A stretch of 64,000 nt of DNA from Streptomyces sp. A0642. GTDB lineage: Bacteria > Actinomycetota > Actinomycetes > Streptomycetales > Streptomycetaceae. The notes beneath the pieces are model-generated. The model saw nothing but the letters and a program-made list of their open reading frames with translations, ran no database searches and was not told the DNA's origin. Positions 37,543 through 45,665 of the stretch are shown here, piece by piece. Position numbers and translations under genes: made by a program. Numbering within the stretch: position 1 is the first letter of the stretch; every line of letters begins with the position of its first letter. The stretch covers positions 124,001 through 188,000 of the forward strand of contig NZ_SSBL01000008.1 of the NCBI RefSeq assembly GCF_004795105.1, read 5' to 3'.

Positions 37543-37556
37543 CTCGCCGGGGGCCC
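37522..37556. terminator. Bidirectional terminator between the K+ channel gene and thrS
   Basis: A perfect 15-bp stem (GGGCCCCCGGCGAGC / GCTCGCCGGGGGCCC) with loop GGGTA overlaps the channel stop codon. It lies 14 bases beyond the thrS stop and can serve both convergent genes. Confidence 0.82.
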
Positions 37557-37569
37557 CGTCCGTCACGGG

Positions 37570-39546
37570 TCAGACCTGGACGCGGTCCTCGACGGCCTGG
37601 GCGATCTTGGCGATCGCGTCCTCGACCGGAATGCCGTTCTCCTGCGAACCGTCGCGGTAGCGGAAGGAGACGGCGCCGTTGGCCATGTCCTCGTCGCCCG
37701 CGATGATCATGAACGGCACCTTGGCCTTCTGGTGGTTCCTGATCTTCTTCTGCATCCGGTCCGACGAAGCGTCCACGTCGATGCGCAGGCCCTTCTTCCG
37801 TGCCTTCGCCGCGAACTCCTGGAGGTACGGGATGTGCGCGTCGCCGATCGGGATGCCGACCGCCTGGACGGGCGCCAGCCACACCGGGAACGCCCCCGCG
37901 TAGTGCTCGAGGAGCACGGCGAAGAAGCGCTCGATGGAGCCGAACAGGGCGCGGTGGATCATGACCGGGCGCTGCTTGGTGCCGTCGGGGCCGGTGTACT
38001 CCAGGTCGAAGCGCTCCGGCAGGTTGAAGTCGAGCTGCACGGTCGACATCTGCCAGGTACGGCCGATGGCGTCCTTGCACTGCACCGAGATCTTCGGGCC
38101 GTAGAACGCGGCCCCGCCCGGGTCCGGGACCAGGGGCAGGCCCTGCTTCTCCGCGACCTGCTGCAGCGTCGCCGTGGCCTCTTCCCACGCCTCGTCCGAC
38201 CCGACGAACTTCTCCGGGTCCTTGGTGGAGAGCTCCAGGTAGAAGTCCGTCAGGCCGTAGTCGCGGAGCAGGTTCAGGACGAAGGTGAGCGTCCGGTCCA
38301 GCTCCTCCGCCATCTGCTCCCTGGTGCAGTAGATGTGCGCGTCGTCCTGCGTGAAGCCGCGCGAGCGGGTCAGGCCGTGCACGACGCCCGACTTCTCGTA
38401 CCGGTACACCGTCCCGAACTCGAAGAGGCGCAGGGGCAGTTCACGGTACGAGCGGCCGCGCGCGTCGAAGATCAGGTTGTGCATCGGGCAGTTCATCGGC
38501 TTGAGGTAGTAGTCCACCCCGTCGTCGAGCTGCATGGGCGGGTACATGCCGTCGGCGTACCAGTCCAGGTGGCCGGACTTCTCGAAGAGCTTGCCCTTGG
38601 TGGCGTGCGGCGAGTAGACGAACTCGTAGCCCTCCTCCTCGTGGCGGCGCCGCGAGTAGTCCTCCATGGCCCGGCGGATGACGCCGCCCTTGGGGTGGAA
38701 GACGGCGAGGCCGGGACCGATCTCGTCGGGGAAGGAGAAGAGGTCCAGCTCGTTGCCGAGCTTGCGGTGGTCGCGCTTGGCGGCCTCCTCCAGGAACTCC
38801 AGGTGCGCCTTCAGCTCGTCCTTGGTCGGCCAGGCGGTCCCGTAGATGCGCTGGAGCATCGGGTTCTTCTCGCTGCCCCGCCAGTACGCCGCCGCGTTCC
38901 GCATCAGCTTGAACGCCGGGATGAACCGGGTGGTCGGCAGGTGGGGACCGCGGCAGAGGTCCTTCCAGCACAGCTCGCCGGTCTTCGGGTCGAGGTTGTC
39001 GTAGATGGTCAGCTCGCCGCCGCCCACCTCGACGTCCGCGCCGTCGTCCGAGGAGGCGGAGCCCTTGATGCCGATGAGCTCCAGCTTGTACGGCTCGTCG
39101 GCGAGCTCCTCGCGGGCCGCCTCGTCCGTCACGACCCGGCGGGAGAACCTCTGGCCCCGCTTCTGGATCTCCTGCATCTTCTTCTCGATGGCCTTGAGGT
39201 CCTCGGGCGTGAACGGCTTCTCGACATCGAAGTCGTAGTAGAAGCCGTCCTTGACCGGCGGGCCGATGCCGAGCTTGGCCTCCGGGTGCAGCTCCTGCAC
39301 CGCCTGCGCCATCACGTGCGCGGTGGAGTGCCGCAGGATGTCGAGGCCGTCCTCGGACGAGATCAGGACGGGCTCGACGGTCTCGCCGTCGGAGACGACG
39401 TACGCGAGGTCCTTCAGTTCACCGGCGATGCGGGCGGCGACGACGGTGCGCTCGCCGGGGAAGAGCTCGGCTGCCGTAGTGCCCGTCGTCACCACGCGCT
39501 CTTCCCGCTCGGAATCGCGTTGGATGGTCACACGGACGTCTGACAC
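37570..39546 (-). CDS. thrS: Threonyl-tRNA synthetase
   Basis: A 658-residue class II synthetase. An N-terminal TGS-like part is followed by the editing domain (DILRHSTAHVMAQAV; CRGPHLPTT). The catalytic core has the zinc Cys in LKPMNCPMHNLIF, motif 2 around YRYEKSGVVHGLTRSRGFTQ and motif 3 with PVMIHRALFGSIERF. A C-terminal anticodon-binding domain completes it. GTG 39546 (VSDVRVTIQRDS) has AGGAG upstream. The frame remains open far upstream, but that part is antisense to the next gene. No T-box leader was seen in the 104-bp gap. Confidence 0.97.
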   Translation of the reverse strand: MSDVRVTIQRDSEREERVVTTGTTAAELFPGERTVVAARIAGELKDLAYVVSDGETVEPVLISSEDGLDILRHSTAHVMAQAVQELHPEAKLGIGPPVKDGFYYDFDVEKPFTPEDLKAIEKKMQEIQKRGQRFSRRVVTDEAAREELADEPYKLELIGIKGSASSDDGADVEVGGGELTIYDNLDPKTGELCWKDLCRGPHLPTTRFIPAFKLMRNAAAYWRGSEKNPMLQRIYGTAWPTKDELKAHLEFLEEAAKRDHRKLGNELDLFSFPDEIGPGLAVFHPKGGVIRRAMEDYSRRRHEEEGYEFVYSPHATKGKLFEKSGHLDWYADGMYPPMQLDDGVDYYLKPMNCPMHNLIFDARGRSYRELPLRLFEFGTVYRYEKSGVVHGLTRSRGFTQDDAHIYCTREQMAEELDRTLTFVLNLLRDYGLTDFYLELSTKDPEKFVGSDEAWEEATATLQQVAEKQGLPLVPDPGGAAFYGPKISVQCKDAIGRTWQMSTVQLDFNLPERFDLEYTGPDGTKQRPVMIHRALFGSIERFFAVLLEHYAGAFPVWLAPVQAVGIPIGDAHIPYLQEFAAKARKKGLRIDVDASSDRMQKKIRNHQKAKVPFMIIAGDEDMANGAVSFRYRDGSQENGIPVEDAIAKIAQAVEDRVQV

Positions 39547-39650
39547 CGGTCTCTCCTGACTCAGGGGGTGCGCCGCATTCCCGTGGCGGACGCAAGGGGA
39601 ATCGTACCGAGCTGACGGCCCCCTTAGCGAAATGGGCCGCATCCGCCCCG

Positions 39651-40913
39651 CTACTCCCCCGCGCACGCCTCCTCGAAATAGTCGACGTTCTCCTGGAGCG
39701 ACTTCATCAGCCGGTCCCGTTCCTCCTCGTCGACCTGCACGGGAACCACCTGCGAGGCCCGCGTCAGCCGCCGGAAGCCGCCCCGGCTCTCCAGCCTGCC
39801 CTCCACGCGCACGGGCAGCCCCACGAGGTGGGCCTGCCCGGCGATCCGGTAGGCCTCCTCGTCGAGCTCCAGCCGTACGTGCGGCACCTCGGCGCCCGCC
39901 AGCACCCGCAGCCGTACGATTCCGGCCCCGCGCGGTCCCGAGCGGCGCAGGCGGACGACCGCGCCCGTGATCCGTACCGTCATCGCGGGTTCGTCCCGGA
40001 GGTAGCGGGCCCCGGCCCGGCGCAGGGCCGGCAGGTCGCCCGGGGAGAACTCGACGGGTTCGGGGCGCACCGGGCAGCCGTCGGGGACGCCCGCGGCGGG
40101 CGCCCAGTCCAGTGCGACCCCGGCGCCCTCGGAGCCCCGGACGAGTGCGATGACCGCTTCGGTCAGTTCGCGGCTGACGCCCGCCTCGACGGCGGTGTCG
40201 AACGCCTCCATGCCGCCGGTGGCCCGTTCGTAGTCGACAGCCTCCCGGCAGGCGTGCAGGGCCTGGTAGAGCCGGACGGCGACGGGGCGGCCGGCTTCGA
40301 CGGGGACGAACGCCGTGAGCGCGCGGCCGCCCGGCGCGGGTCCGACGAGGACGGAGCCGAGCGTGGCGAGGGCGCGGCGGCGGTGGCGGGCGCCGTGGTA
40401 GCCGGCCCGGCCGCGGACGGCGAGCGCTCCGGCCAGCAGGATCTGCCGGGCGGCGCCGTGCAGCTGCTCCGCTCCGGTCCAGCTGGCCGCCCCGGCGACT
40501 CCGGCGGCCGGTTCGGGCACGTCGCGCCACCAGCGGATCTCGTCGCTGGGGACGGCGAGGGAGACCAGGACCTCGCGGGCGGAGGGCGCCGCGCTGCGGG
40601 CCAGGGCGGTCAGGGCCTCGCCCAGCAGCTCCTCGCTGTCGGGGAACGCGGTGGTGTCCGGCACGAGCAGGCTGGTGGTGGTGCCGGAGGGGCCGGGCGG
40701 GGTCCAGCGGCTGTAGCGGCCGGCCGCTCCCCCGCGCCGCTGCCAGCCGTGCCGGGCCAGCAGGGCGCCGAGGACCGCGGGGTCGACGCGGGCGGGGTCG
40801 GGGAGTGCGCCGGCCGGTGAGCCGGTGGGCCAGGGGCCGGGAAGCTCGGCGGGGTGGGGTCGTACGGCTGACGGGAACGCTTCGTGGACGGACTCGTCCA
40901 TCGGCCGGTGCAT
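39651..40913 (-). CDS. Unrecognised 420-residue protein coupled to a DUF4365 gene
   Basis: ATG 40913 (MHRPMDESVHEAFPSAVRPH) shares one base with the DUF4365 stop (TGATG), so translation is coupled. The protein is soluble: a Pro-rich N-terminus, a middle region with WTPPGPSGTTTSLLVPDTTA, and helical segments such as LHGAARQILLAGALAV. A C-terminal beta-rich part (TVRITGAVVRLRRSGPRGAG; LVGLPVRVEGRLESRGGFRR) looks OB-fold-like. I do not recognise a family. A nucleic-acid-related role is only suggested by the coupled nuclease-fold partner and the nearby exonuclease. Confidence 0.75.
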   Translation of the reverse strand: MHRPMDESVHEAFPSAVRPHPAELPGPWPTGSPAGALPDPARVDPAVLGALLARHGWQRRGGAAGRYSRWTPPGPSGTTTSLLVPDTTAFPDSEELLGEALTALARSAAPSAREVLVSLAVPSDEIRWWRDVPEPAAGVAGAASWTGAEQLHGAARQILLAGALAVRGRAGYHGARHRRRALATLGSVLVGPAPGGRALTAFVPVEAGRPVAVRLYQALHACREAVDYERATGGMEAFDTAVEAGVSRELTEAVIALVRGSEGAGVALDWAPAAGVPDGCPVRPEPVEFSPGDLPALRRAGARYLRDEPAMTVRITGAVVRLRRSGPRGAGIVRLRVLAGAEVPHVRLELDEEAYRIAGQAHLVGLPVRVEGRLESRGGFRRLTRASQVVPVQVDEEERDRLMKSLQENVDYFEEACAGE

Positions 40914-41479
40914 CAGGGTCTCCCTCCCGCCCCGACACGGGTCATGATCTCGCAGAGCGCTCGGTCGTCGAAGATGCGCGAGGTCGGGATCCGCACGGTG
41001 GTCCGGTGCCGGCCGGTCACGGCGTGACCGGCCAGGTTGGTCCAGTAACAGCAGTGCCGCAGGTCGAGGCGGTCGTGTCCGGCCCGCAGCCAGTCGTCCT
41101 GGCTGCGGGGCACGAGCATCACGACGAGGATCTTGTGCACGGACACGGGGGTCCGGGCGAGCTTCACGAGGTGGGCGTTGTCGAGGGTGAAGGCGAAGGT
41201 CGGGCCGGGCGGGCCGGGCGGTATCTGGTAGGTGCACTTCAGCTGGATCTTGATGGTCACCTCGTCGTCGACGACGTGGCCGGGGGCTCCGTGGCTGACG
41301 TGCCAGTCGATGCCGTTGTCGGGAAAGGGCTGCGACAGGGAGCACCCCGCGGCGGCCGCGACCGCGTGCAGATAACCCACCTGGAGGGTCTCCATGCAGG
41401 CGGTGGTGGCGAGTGCGCCGCGCAGCGGTGCGGTCCGCTGGGGCAGCAGCCCACTCGGTTCGGGCTGCGCGAGCGCCAT
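40913..41479 (-). CDS. DUF4365 protein, PD-(D/E)XK nuclease-like
   Basis: A 188-residue protein. The central pattern PDNGIDWHVSH ... VTIKIQLKCTYQIP fits a PD-(D/E)XK core (Asp, then Q/ExK after a strand), as in DUF4365 proteins related to restriction-endonuclease-fold enzymes. A preceding helix carries METLQVGYLHAVAAAAGCSL, and the C-terminal half has ILVVMLVPRSQDDWL and LRHCCYWTNLAG. Cleavage activity is inferred from fold only. Its stop is coupled to the downstream 420-residue gene. The DnaQ-like exonuclease gene lies divergently 190 bp away. Confidence 0.82.
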   Translation of the reverse strand: MALAQPEPSGLLPQRTAPLRGALATTACMETLQVGYLHAVAAAAGCSLSQPFPDNGIDWHVSHGAPGHVVDDEVTIKIQLKCTYQIPPGPPGPTFAFTLDNAHLVKLARTPVSVHKILVVMLVPRSQDDWLRAGHDRLDLRHCCYWTNLAGHAVTGRHRTTVRIPTSRIFDDRALCEIMTRVGAGGRP

Positions 41480-41670
41480 GGCTCCGTATGCCTTCCGGGC
41501 TGTGCCGATGAGTCGGGCGGATCCGGCGTCGTGTCAACTTCCGGCCCCGTCACCTGTGTTGTCACCGCACAGGACGGTCCCCAAACGGCGTATCAGGCAA
41601 AGGGTGCGGGTATTACCGAACCGGGCAGAGGAATCGCACCATCTGCCGCCGGGGCGCGAGGAGTTCGGGG

Positions 41671-42396
41671 ATGACGCATTGGTACGAGGGGCCGCTGGCC
41701 GCTTTTGACACCGAGACGACGGGAGTGGACGTCGAGCAGGACCGGATCGTTTCGGCCGCGCTCGTCGTCCAGGACAGTGCCGGCGGGCGGCCGCGTGTCA
41801 CCCGCTGGCTGGTGAATCCGGGAATTCCGGTGCCCCTGGGGGCGACGGAGATCCACGGCCTGACCGACGACCACCTCCAGCGCAACGGGCGCTGGCCCGC
41901 ACCGGTGGTCGAGGAGATAGCGAGGGCGCTGGCCGAGCAGAGCGCGGCGGGCCGGCCGCTGGTGGTGATGAACGCGCCGTTCGATCTGACGCTGCTGGAC
42001 CGGGAGTTGAAGCGTCACCGGGCGTCGTCGCTCGCCGGGTATCTGCAGAACGCCCCGCTGTGCGTGCTGGATCCGCGGGTGCTCGACAAGCACCTGGACC
42101 GCTACCGCAAGGGGCGCCGCACGCTCACGGACCTCTGCGAGCTGTACGGGGTGGTGCTGGACGGGGCCCATGACGCGGCGGCCGATGCGGCGGCGTCGCT
42201 GGAGCTGGTCCGGGCGGTGGGGCGGCGGTTCGCGGCCCGGCTGGAGCGGCTGACCCCGGCGGAGCTGCACACGCTCCAGGCGGTGTGGCACGCGGCACAG
42301 GCGCGCGGCCTGCAGGCCTGGTTCGCCAAGAGCGGGACGCCGGAGACGGTGGACCCGGCCTGGCCGCTGCGTCCGGAGCTTCGCGCGGCGGCATGA
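41671..42396 (+). CDS. DnaQ-like 3'-5' exonuclease (DEDDh family)
   Basis: A 241-residue protein with AGGAG 7 bases before ATG 41671. The exonuclease motifs are complete: Exo I AAFDTETTGVDVEQDRIV, Exo II LVVMNAPFDLTLLDREL, and Exo III with the His of DEDDh in VLDGAHDAAADAAASLEL. It resembles the proofreading epsilon subunit but stands alone. The C-terminal 60 residues are helical with LHTLQAVWHAAQARGLQAWF. Probable role in DNA repair or RNA/DNA end trimming. It is convergent with the tRNA-Val gene. Confidence 0.92.
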   Translation: MTHWYEGPLAAFDTETTGVDVEQDRIVSAALVVQDSAGGRPRVTRWLVNPGIPVPLGATEIHGLTDDHLQRNGRWPAPVVEEIARALAEQSAAGRPLVVMNAPFDLTLLDRELKRHRASSLAGYLQNAPLCVLDPRVLDKHLDRYRKGRRTLTDLCELYGVVLDGAHDAAADAAASLELVRAVGRRFAARLERLTPAELHTLQAVWHAAQARGLQAWFAKSGTPETVDPAWPLRPELRAAA

Positions 42397-42458
42397 GCGG
42401 GACGGGGCGGCACGCGACCGCGTGGGGGAGAACGCCGGGATGCGCGCCCGGACACGCG

Positions 42459-42495
42459 AAGGCCGGTCCGTCGGTGAAGCTGACGGACCGGCCTT
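42459..42495 (-). terminator. Terminator of the first tRNA-Val(CAC) gene
   Basis: A 14-bp stem (AAGGCCGGTCCGTC / GACGGACCGGCCTT) with a 9-nt loop lies 8 bases downstream of the tRNA on the minus strand. Confidence 0.72.
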
Positions 42496-42503
42496 TCCCG
42501 GGG

Positions 42504-42575
42504 TGGGCGATACTGGTTTCGAACCAGTGACCTCTTCGGTGTGAACGAAGCGCTCTCCCACTGAGCTAATCGCCC
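42504..42575 (-). tRNA. tRNA-Val (CAC), copy 1
   Basis: A 72-base cloverleaf. The acceptor stem is GGGCGAT/ATCGCCC with discriminator A. D-arm (AGCTCAGTGGGAGAGC), anticodon stem CTTCG/CGAAG with loop TTCACAC (anticodon CAC), and T-arm ACTGG-TTCGAAA-CCAGT. CCA is not encoded. It differs from copy 2 at one T-loop base. Its own promoter lies directly upstream. Confidence 0.95.
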
Positions 42576-42588
42576 GGGAACGGGTTGA

Positions 42589-42618
42589 ACCATACAGGGC
42601 TCGGCGGGTGTGGTTCAA
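42589..42618 (-). promoter_or_regulatory. Promoter of tRNA-Val(CAC) copy 1
   Basis: On the minus strand TTGAAC (42618-42613) and TATGGT (42594-42589) are spaced by 18 bp, with the -10 ending 14 bases before the tRNA. The -35 overlaps the stop codon of the SRPBCC gene. Confidence 0.5.
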
Positions 42619-43061
42619 ACCGCTTCCAGCCGAGCCGCGAGACCGCGCCGGCCGGCCCGCATCATCAGGGCGTGATTGGCCCGGAACACGGGCCGTCCCG
42701 GCACCGCGAGGACCCGCATCAGGCCGCGCCGCACCACGACCTCCTGCTCGTACGTGGCACGGCTCCCCGCACCGTCCGGCTCGACGGTCCAGCGCGCCCA
42801 GCCGTCGAGGTCTCCGGTGAGGGACACCTCGAGGACGCCGCCGGGCGCGTCGCGACGGCGTGCGCGCAGGGTCACGACAAGGGTGTACGGGAGGAGGGAG
42901 CGGATCCGGGCCGTTTCGGAGGACTCGTCGGCGGACGTGACCTCGCGGACCTGGGGCCACCATCGCGGGTAGTGCTCCACGCGTTCGAGGTGGGCGTAGA
43001 CGACCGCGGGCGGGGCGGGCAGGTCCCAGGTGCTGACGAATCGGTAGTGGCTCCAGTCCAT
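42615..43061 (-). CDS. SRPBCC (START-like) family protein
   Basis: A 148-residue single-domain protein starting at ATG 43061 (MDWSHYRFVSTWDLPAPPAV) with GGAG upstream. The N-terminal pattern of strand, helix with VYAHLERVEHYPRWWPQVRE, then strands is typical of polyketide cyclase/dehydrase-like SRPBCC proteins that bind small hydrophobic ligands. The C-terminal helix (HALMMRAGRRGLAARLEAV) closes the pocket. The ligand is unknown. It is divergent from the large membrane protein gene. Confidence 0.86.
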   Translation of the reverse strand: MDWSHYRFVSTWDLPAPPAVVYAHLERVEHYPRWWPQVREVTSADESSETARIRSLLPYTLVVTLRARRRDAPGGVLEVSLTGDLDGWARWTVEPDGAGSRATYEQEVVVRRGLMRVLAVPGRPVFRANHALMMRAGRRGLAARLEAV

Positions 43062-43142
43062 GGCTCCAGGATGCGTACTCAGCCGGGGATCTGAGTACCC
43101 GCGCGCATGCCCCTTCGCGTGGCCCGCACCACACTCGCCCGT

Positions 43143-45632
43143 ATGGAACATCTGCCGCCACCCGCCGAGGAACTGGTCCTCATCGACCGCGAGCTCGCCC
43201 GGCTCGATATGCGCCGGTCCCAGCTGCTGACCCGCCGCGCCTGGCTGCTGAGCGTCCTGCGGGCGCCCGGGCCCGCGCCGTCCGCGCCGCCCGGTGCCTG
43301 GGGCGCGCCGTCCGCTCCCCCGGCCCCGCCCCGTCCCTCCGCTCCTGCGGTCCGTACCCGGAGTGCGCAGAACGTGCTGCTCACTCTGGGCGGTCTGCTG
43401 CTGACGATCGCCGCGGTCGCGTTCACCCTGGTGAGCTGGGGACAGATGGGGATCGGCGGGCGCGCGGCGGTCCTGACCGCCGTCACGGTCGCGGCGCTGA
43501 GCGCGCCCGCGGTGCTCCTGCGGCGGGGTCTGTCCTCGACGGCGGAGGCGCTCGCCGGGCTGGCGTCGGTGCTGATGGTGCTGGACGCCCTGGCCCTTTA
43601 CCTGGTCGTCGTTCCGGACGCCGGCGCCGGGTACGCGGCCGCCGCCTCGGCGGTGCTGGCGGCGCTCTGGGCCGGTTACGGCCTGGTGCTGGACCCCTTG
43701 CGGCTGCCGCTGCCCCTGGCCGTGGCCGGCGCGCAACTCCCGCTGGTGCTGTGGGCCTGGGCCGGCGAGGCGGACGCTCTGGTGTTCGCCCTCGCGTTGC
43801 TGGCCACGGCGGCGCTGGACTGTGCGATCGCCGTGCGGTCGAAGGGGGCCGGGGTCCGGGTCACCGCCTGCGCCGGTCTCTTCCTCACGGGCGGTGCGGG
43901 TCTGCTGGTGGCTCTGGCGCAGTCGCTGTCGGCCGGCGGCCCGGCGGGTGCGGTGGCGCCGGGAGCGCTCCTCCTGGCCGGTGCCGTCATCGCTCTGGCG
44001 GGGGTCCGTCGCGCTCCGGTGGCGCTCGCGGTGGCCGGTGGTGCGGTGGCGGGACTGGCCGCGGTCGCGGCGGTGGGCGGCGTCCTGGCGGCGGGGGTGC
44101 CCGACGGCTGGGCGGTGCAGGTGTACCTCGTGTGCGGAGGGCTGGTTCTGCTGGGGGTCCGGGCTCCGCTGGGACGTCCGGCCGGGCGGGGTCTGGTGGG
44201 GGCGGCTGGTTCGGTGACGGCCGCGTCGGTGCTCTTCGCGGCCGCCCCGGTGGCGGTCGTGCTGGTGGGCCCGGTGGCTCAGCTGGGCCGGCTGTGGTCG
44301 GGGGCCCCGGACGACGGCGTCCGGGGAGCGCTGGGCGCAACGGGGCTGCCGTGGCAGGACATGGCCGCGGCTCCGGTGGTGCTGCTGTCGGTGGCCGTGG
44401 TGCTCGGGGCCGCGTTCCGGTTCTGGGAGGGCGTGGAGCGGTATGCCGGACCGGTGCTGTCACCCGGACCCGGCCTGCGGACGGCCTTCGGCGCGTCGGC
44501 GGTGGTGGCCGGCTGGGCGGGGCTCACGCTGCTGCCGCCCGCGCTGGACGTCTCGTACGCGGCGGCTGTCGCGTCGCAGTCGGTGCTGGTGGCGGGGGTT
44601 CTGGCCGGTGCGGTGGCCGCACTGCGCCGCGGGCCTGCGGGAGTCGCGCTGACCGCGTGGGTGTGCGGGTCGGCCGGTGCGGCGGGTGTGGCGCTGCTGG
44701 CGCTGGGTTCGGAGCCGGCCACCTACGCGGTGTTCGGGGTGCTTTTGCTGCTGTTCGCCGGCGCCGCGACGGCGTTGGAGGCGCCCGGGGACCCGTCGCG
44801 GTCGCCGGTGGTGATGACCGTGCAGGCGGTGGTGGCGTGCGCGGCGGTGGTCTGCGCGGCGGTGCTCGCCGTCGCCTCCGGTGCGTCGCTCGGTCTGAGG
44901 TCGTACGAGGCGGCGCCGGTCCTGCTCGTCGTCCCCGCGGTGACGGCCGGGCTGGGGGCGCGGCTGAAGGGGCGTCCGGTGGCGCTGCCGCTCGAACTGA
45001 GCGGCGCGGCGGTGGGGGTCGCCGCGGTCGTGGCCGCGCTGGGCGATCCGCCGTTCCTGGCTCTGGTGCTGGCCCTGTGCGGCGTCCTGGCGGCGGGTAC
45101 GGCGCTGCGTCCCGAGCGGCGGCAGGCGGCCGGATATCTGGCGACGGCGCTGTTCGTCCTGGCGTCGTGGGTCCGGCTGTCGGCGTCCGGGGTGTCGTCG
45201 CCGGAGCCGTACACGCTTCCGGTGACCGTGCCGGCGCTGGTGGTCGGTGTGCTGCGCCGTCGTCGCGATCCCTCGGCGTCGTCGTGGACGGCGTACGGGG
45301 CGGGTCTGGCGGTGACTCTGGTGCCGGCGCTCGTCGCCGCCTGGGCCGGCCCGTACTGGCTCCGGCCGTTGCTGCTGGGGGCCGCGGCGCTGGTGATCAC
45401 GTTGCTGGGGGCGCGGCTGCGGCTCCAGGCCCTGCTGGTGCTGGGCGGAGCGGTGCTGGCGCTGGACGCGCTGCACGAGCTGGCGCCGTACGTGGTGCAG
45501 GTGGTGGGTGCGATGCCGCGCTGGGTGGCGCCGGCGCTGGCCGGGGTGCTGCTGCTCGCGGTGGGGGCGACGTACGAGAAGCGGCTGCGGGAGGCCCGGC
45601 GGCTGCGGGACGCCCTGGGCCGGATGCGGTGA
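43143..45632 (+). CDS. Large polytopic membrane protein, 'SCO7613 C-terminal domain' type
   Basis: An 829-residue protein. ATG 43143 (MEHLPPPAEELVLIDRELAR) is preferred; ATG 43107 adds 12 residues, and neither has a clear ribosome binding site. A short coiled N-terminus (LDMRRSQLLTRRAWLLSVLR) and a Pro/Ala linker precede about 20 or more Ala/Val/Leu/Gly-rich transmembrane helices running to the end (LLLTIAAVAFTLVSWGQMGI marks the first). This matches streptomycete proteins annotated by their SCO7613-like C-terminus. No transport or enzymatic motif was recognised. It is convergent with the PL26-like lyase gene. Confidence 0.82.
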   Translation: MEHLPPPAEELVLIDRELARLDMRRSQLLTRRAWLLSVLRAPGPAPSAPPGAWGAPSAPPAPPRPSAPAVRTRSAQNVLLTLGGLLLTIAAVAFTLVSWGQMGIGGRAAVLTAVTVAALSAPAVLLRRGLSSTAEALAGLASVLMVLDALALYLVVVPDAGAGYAAAASAVLAALWAGYGLVLDPLRLPLPLAVAGAQLPLVLWAWAGEADALVFALALLATAALDCAIAVRSKGAGVRVTACAGLFLTGGAGLLVALAQSLSAGGPAGAVAPGALLLAGAVIALAGVRRAPVALAVAGGAVAGLAAVAAVGGVLAAGVPDGWAVQVYLVCGGLVLLGVRAPLGRPAGRGLVGAAGSVTAASVLFAAAPVAVVLVGPVAQLGRLWSGAPDDGVRGALGATGLPWQDMAAAPVVLLSVAVVLGAAFRFWEGVERYAGPVLSPGPGLRTAFGASAVVAGWAGLTLLPPALDVSYAAAVASQSVLVAGVLAGAVAALRRGPAGVALTAWVCGSAGAAGVALLALGSEPATYAVFGVLLLLFAGAATALEAPGDPSRSPVVMTVQAVVACAAVVCAAVLAVASGASLGLRSYEAAPVLLVVPAVTAGLGARLKGRPVALPLELSGAAVGVAAVVAALGDPPFLALVLALCGVLAAGTALRPERRQAAGYLATALFVLASWVRLSASGVSSPEPYTLPVTVPALVVGVLRRRRDPSASSWTAYGAGLAVTLVPALVAAWAGPYWLRPLLLGAAALVITLLGARLRLQALLVLGGAVLALDALHELAPYVVQVVGAMPRWVAPALAGVLLLAVGATYEKRLREARRLRDALGRMR

Positions 45633-45665
45633 CCCGCAGGCCGGCCCGGGGCGCCCTCACGGGCC

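Noticed and set aside
37522..37556. Regulatory attenuator for thrS
   Set aside because: The strong hairpin lies downstream of thrS, not upstream, and is explained as a shared terminator for convergent genes.
39547..39650. T-box riboswitch in the thrS leader
   Set aside because: The gap is only 104 bp and contains no T-box core sequence or specifier stem.
39547..40938. N-terminal extension of ThrS by 464 codons
   Set aside because: The frame upstream of GTG 39546 is open only because it overlaps the next gene in another frame. The GTG has a proper ribosome binding site and gives the standard length.
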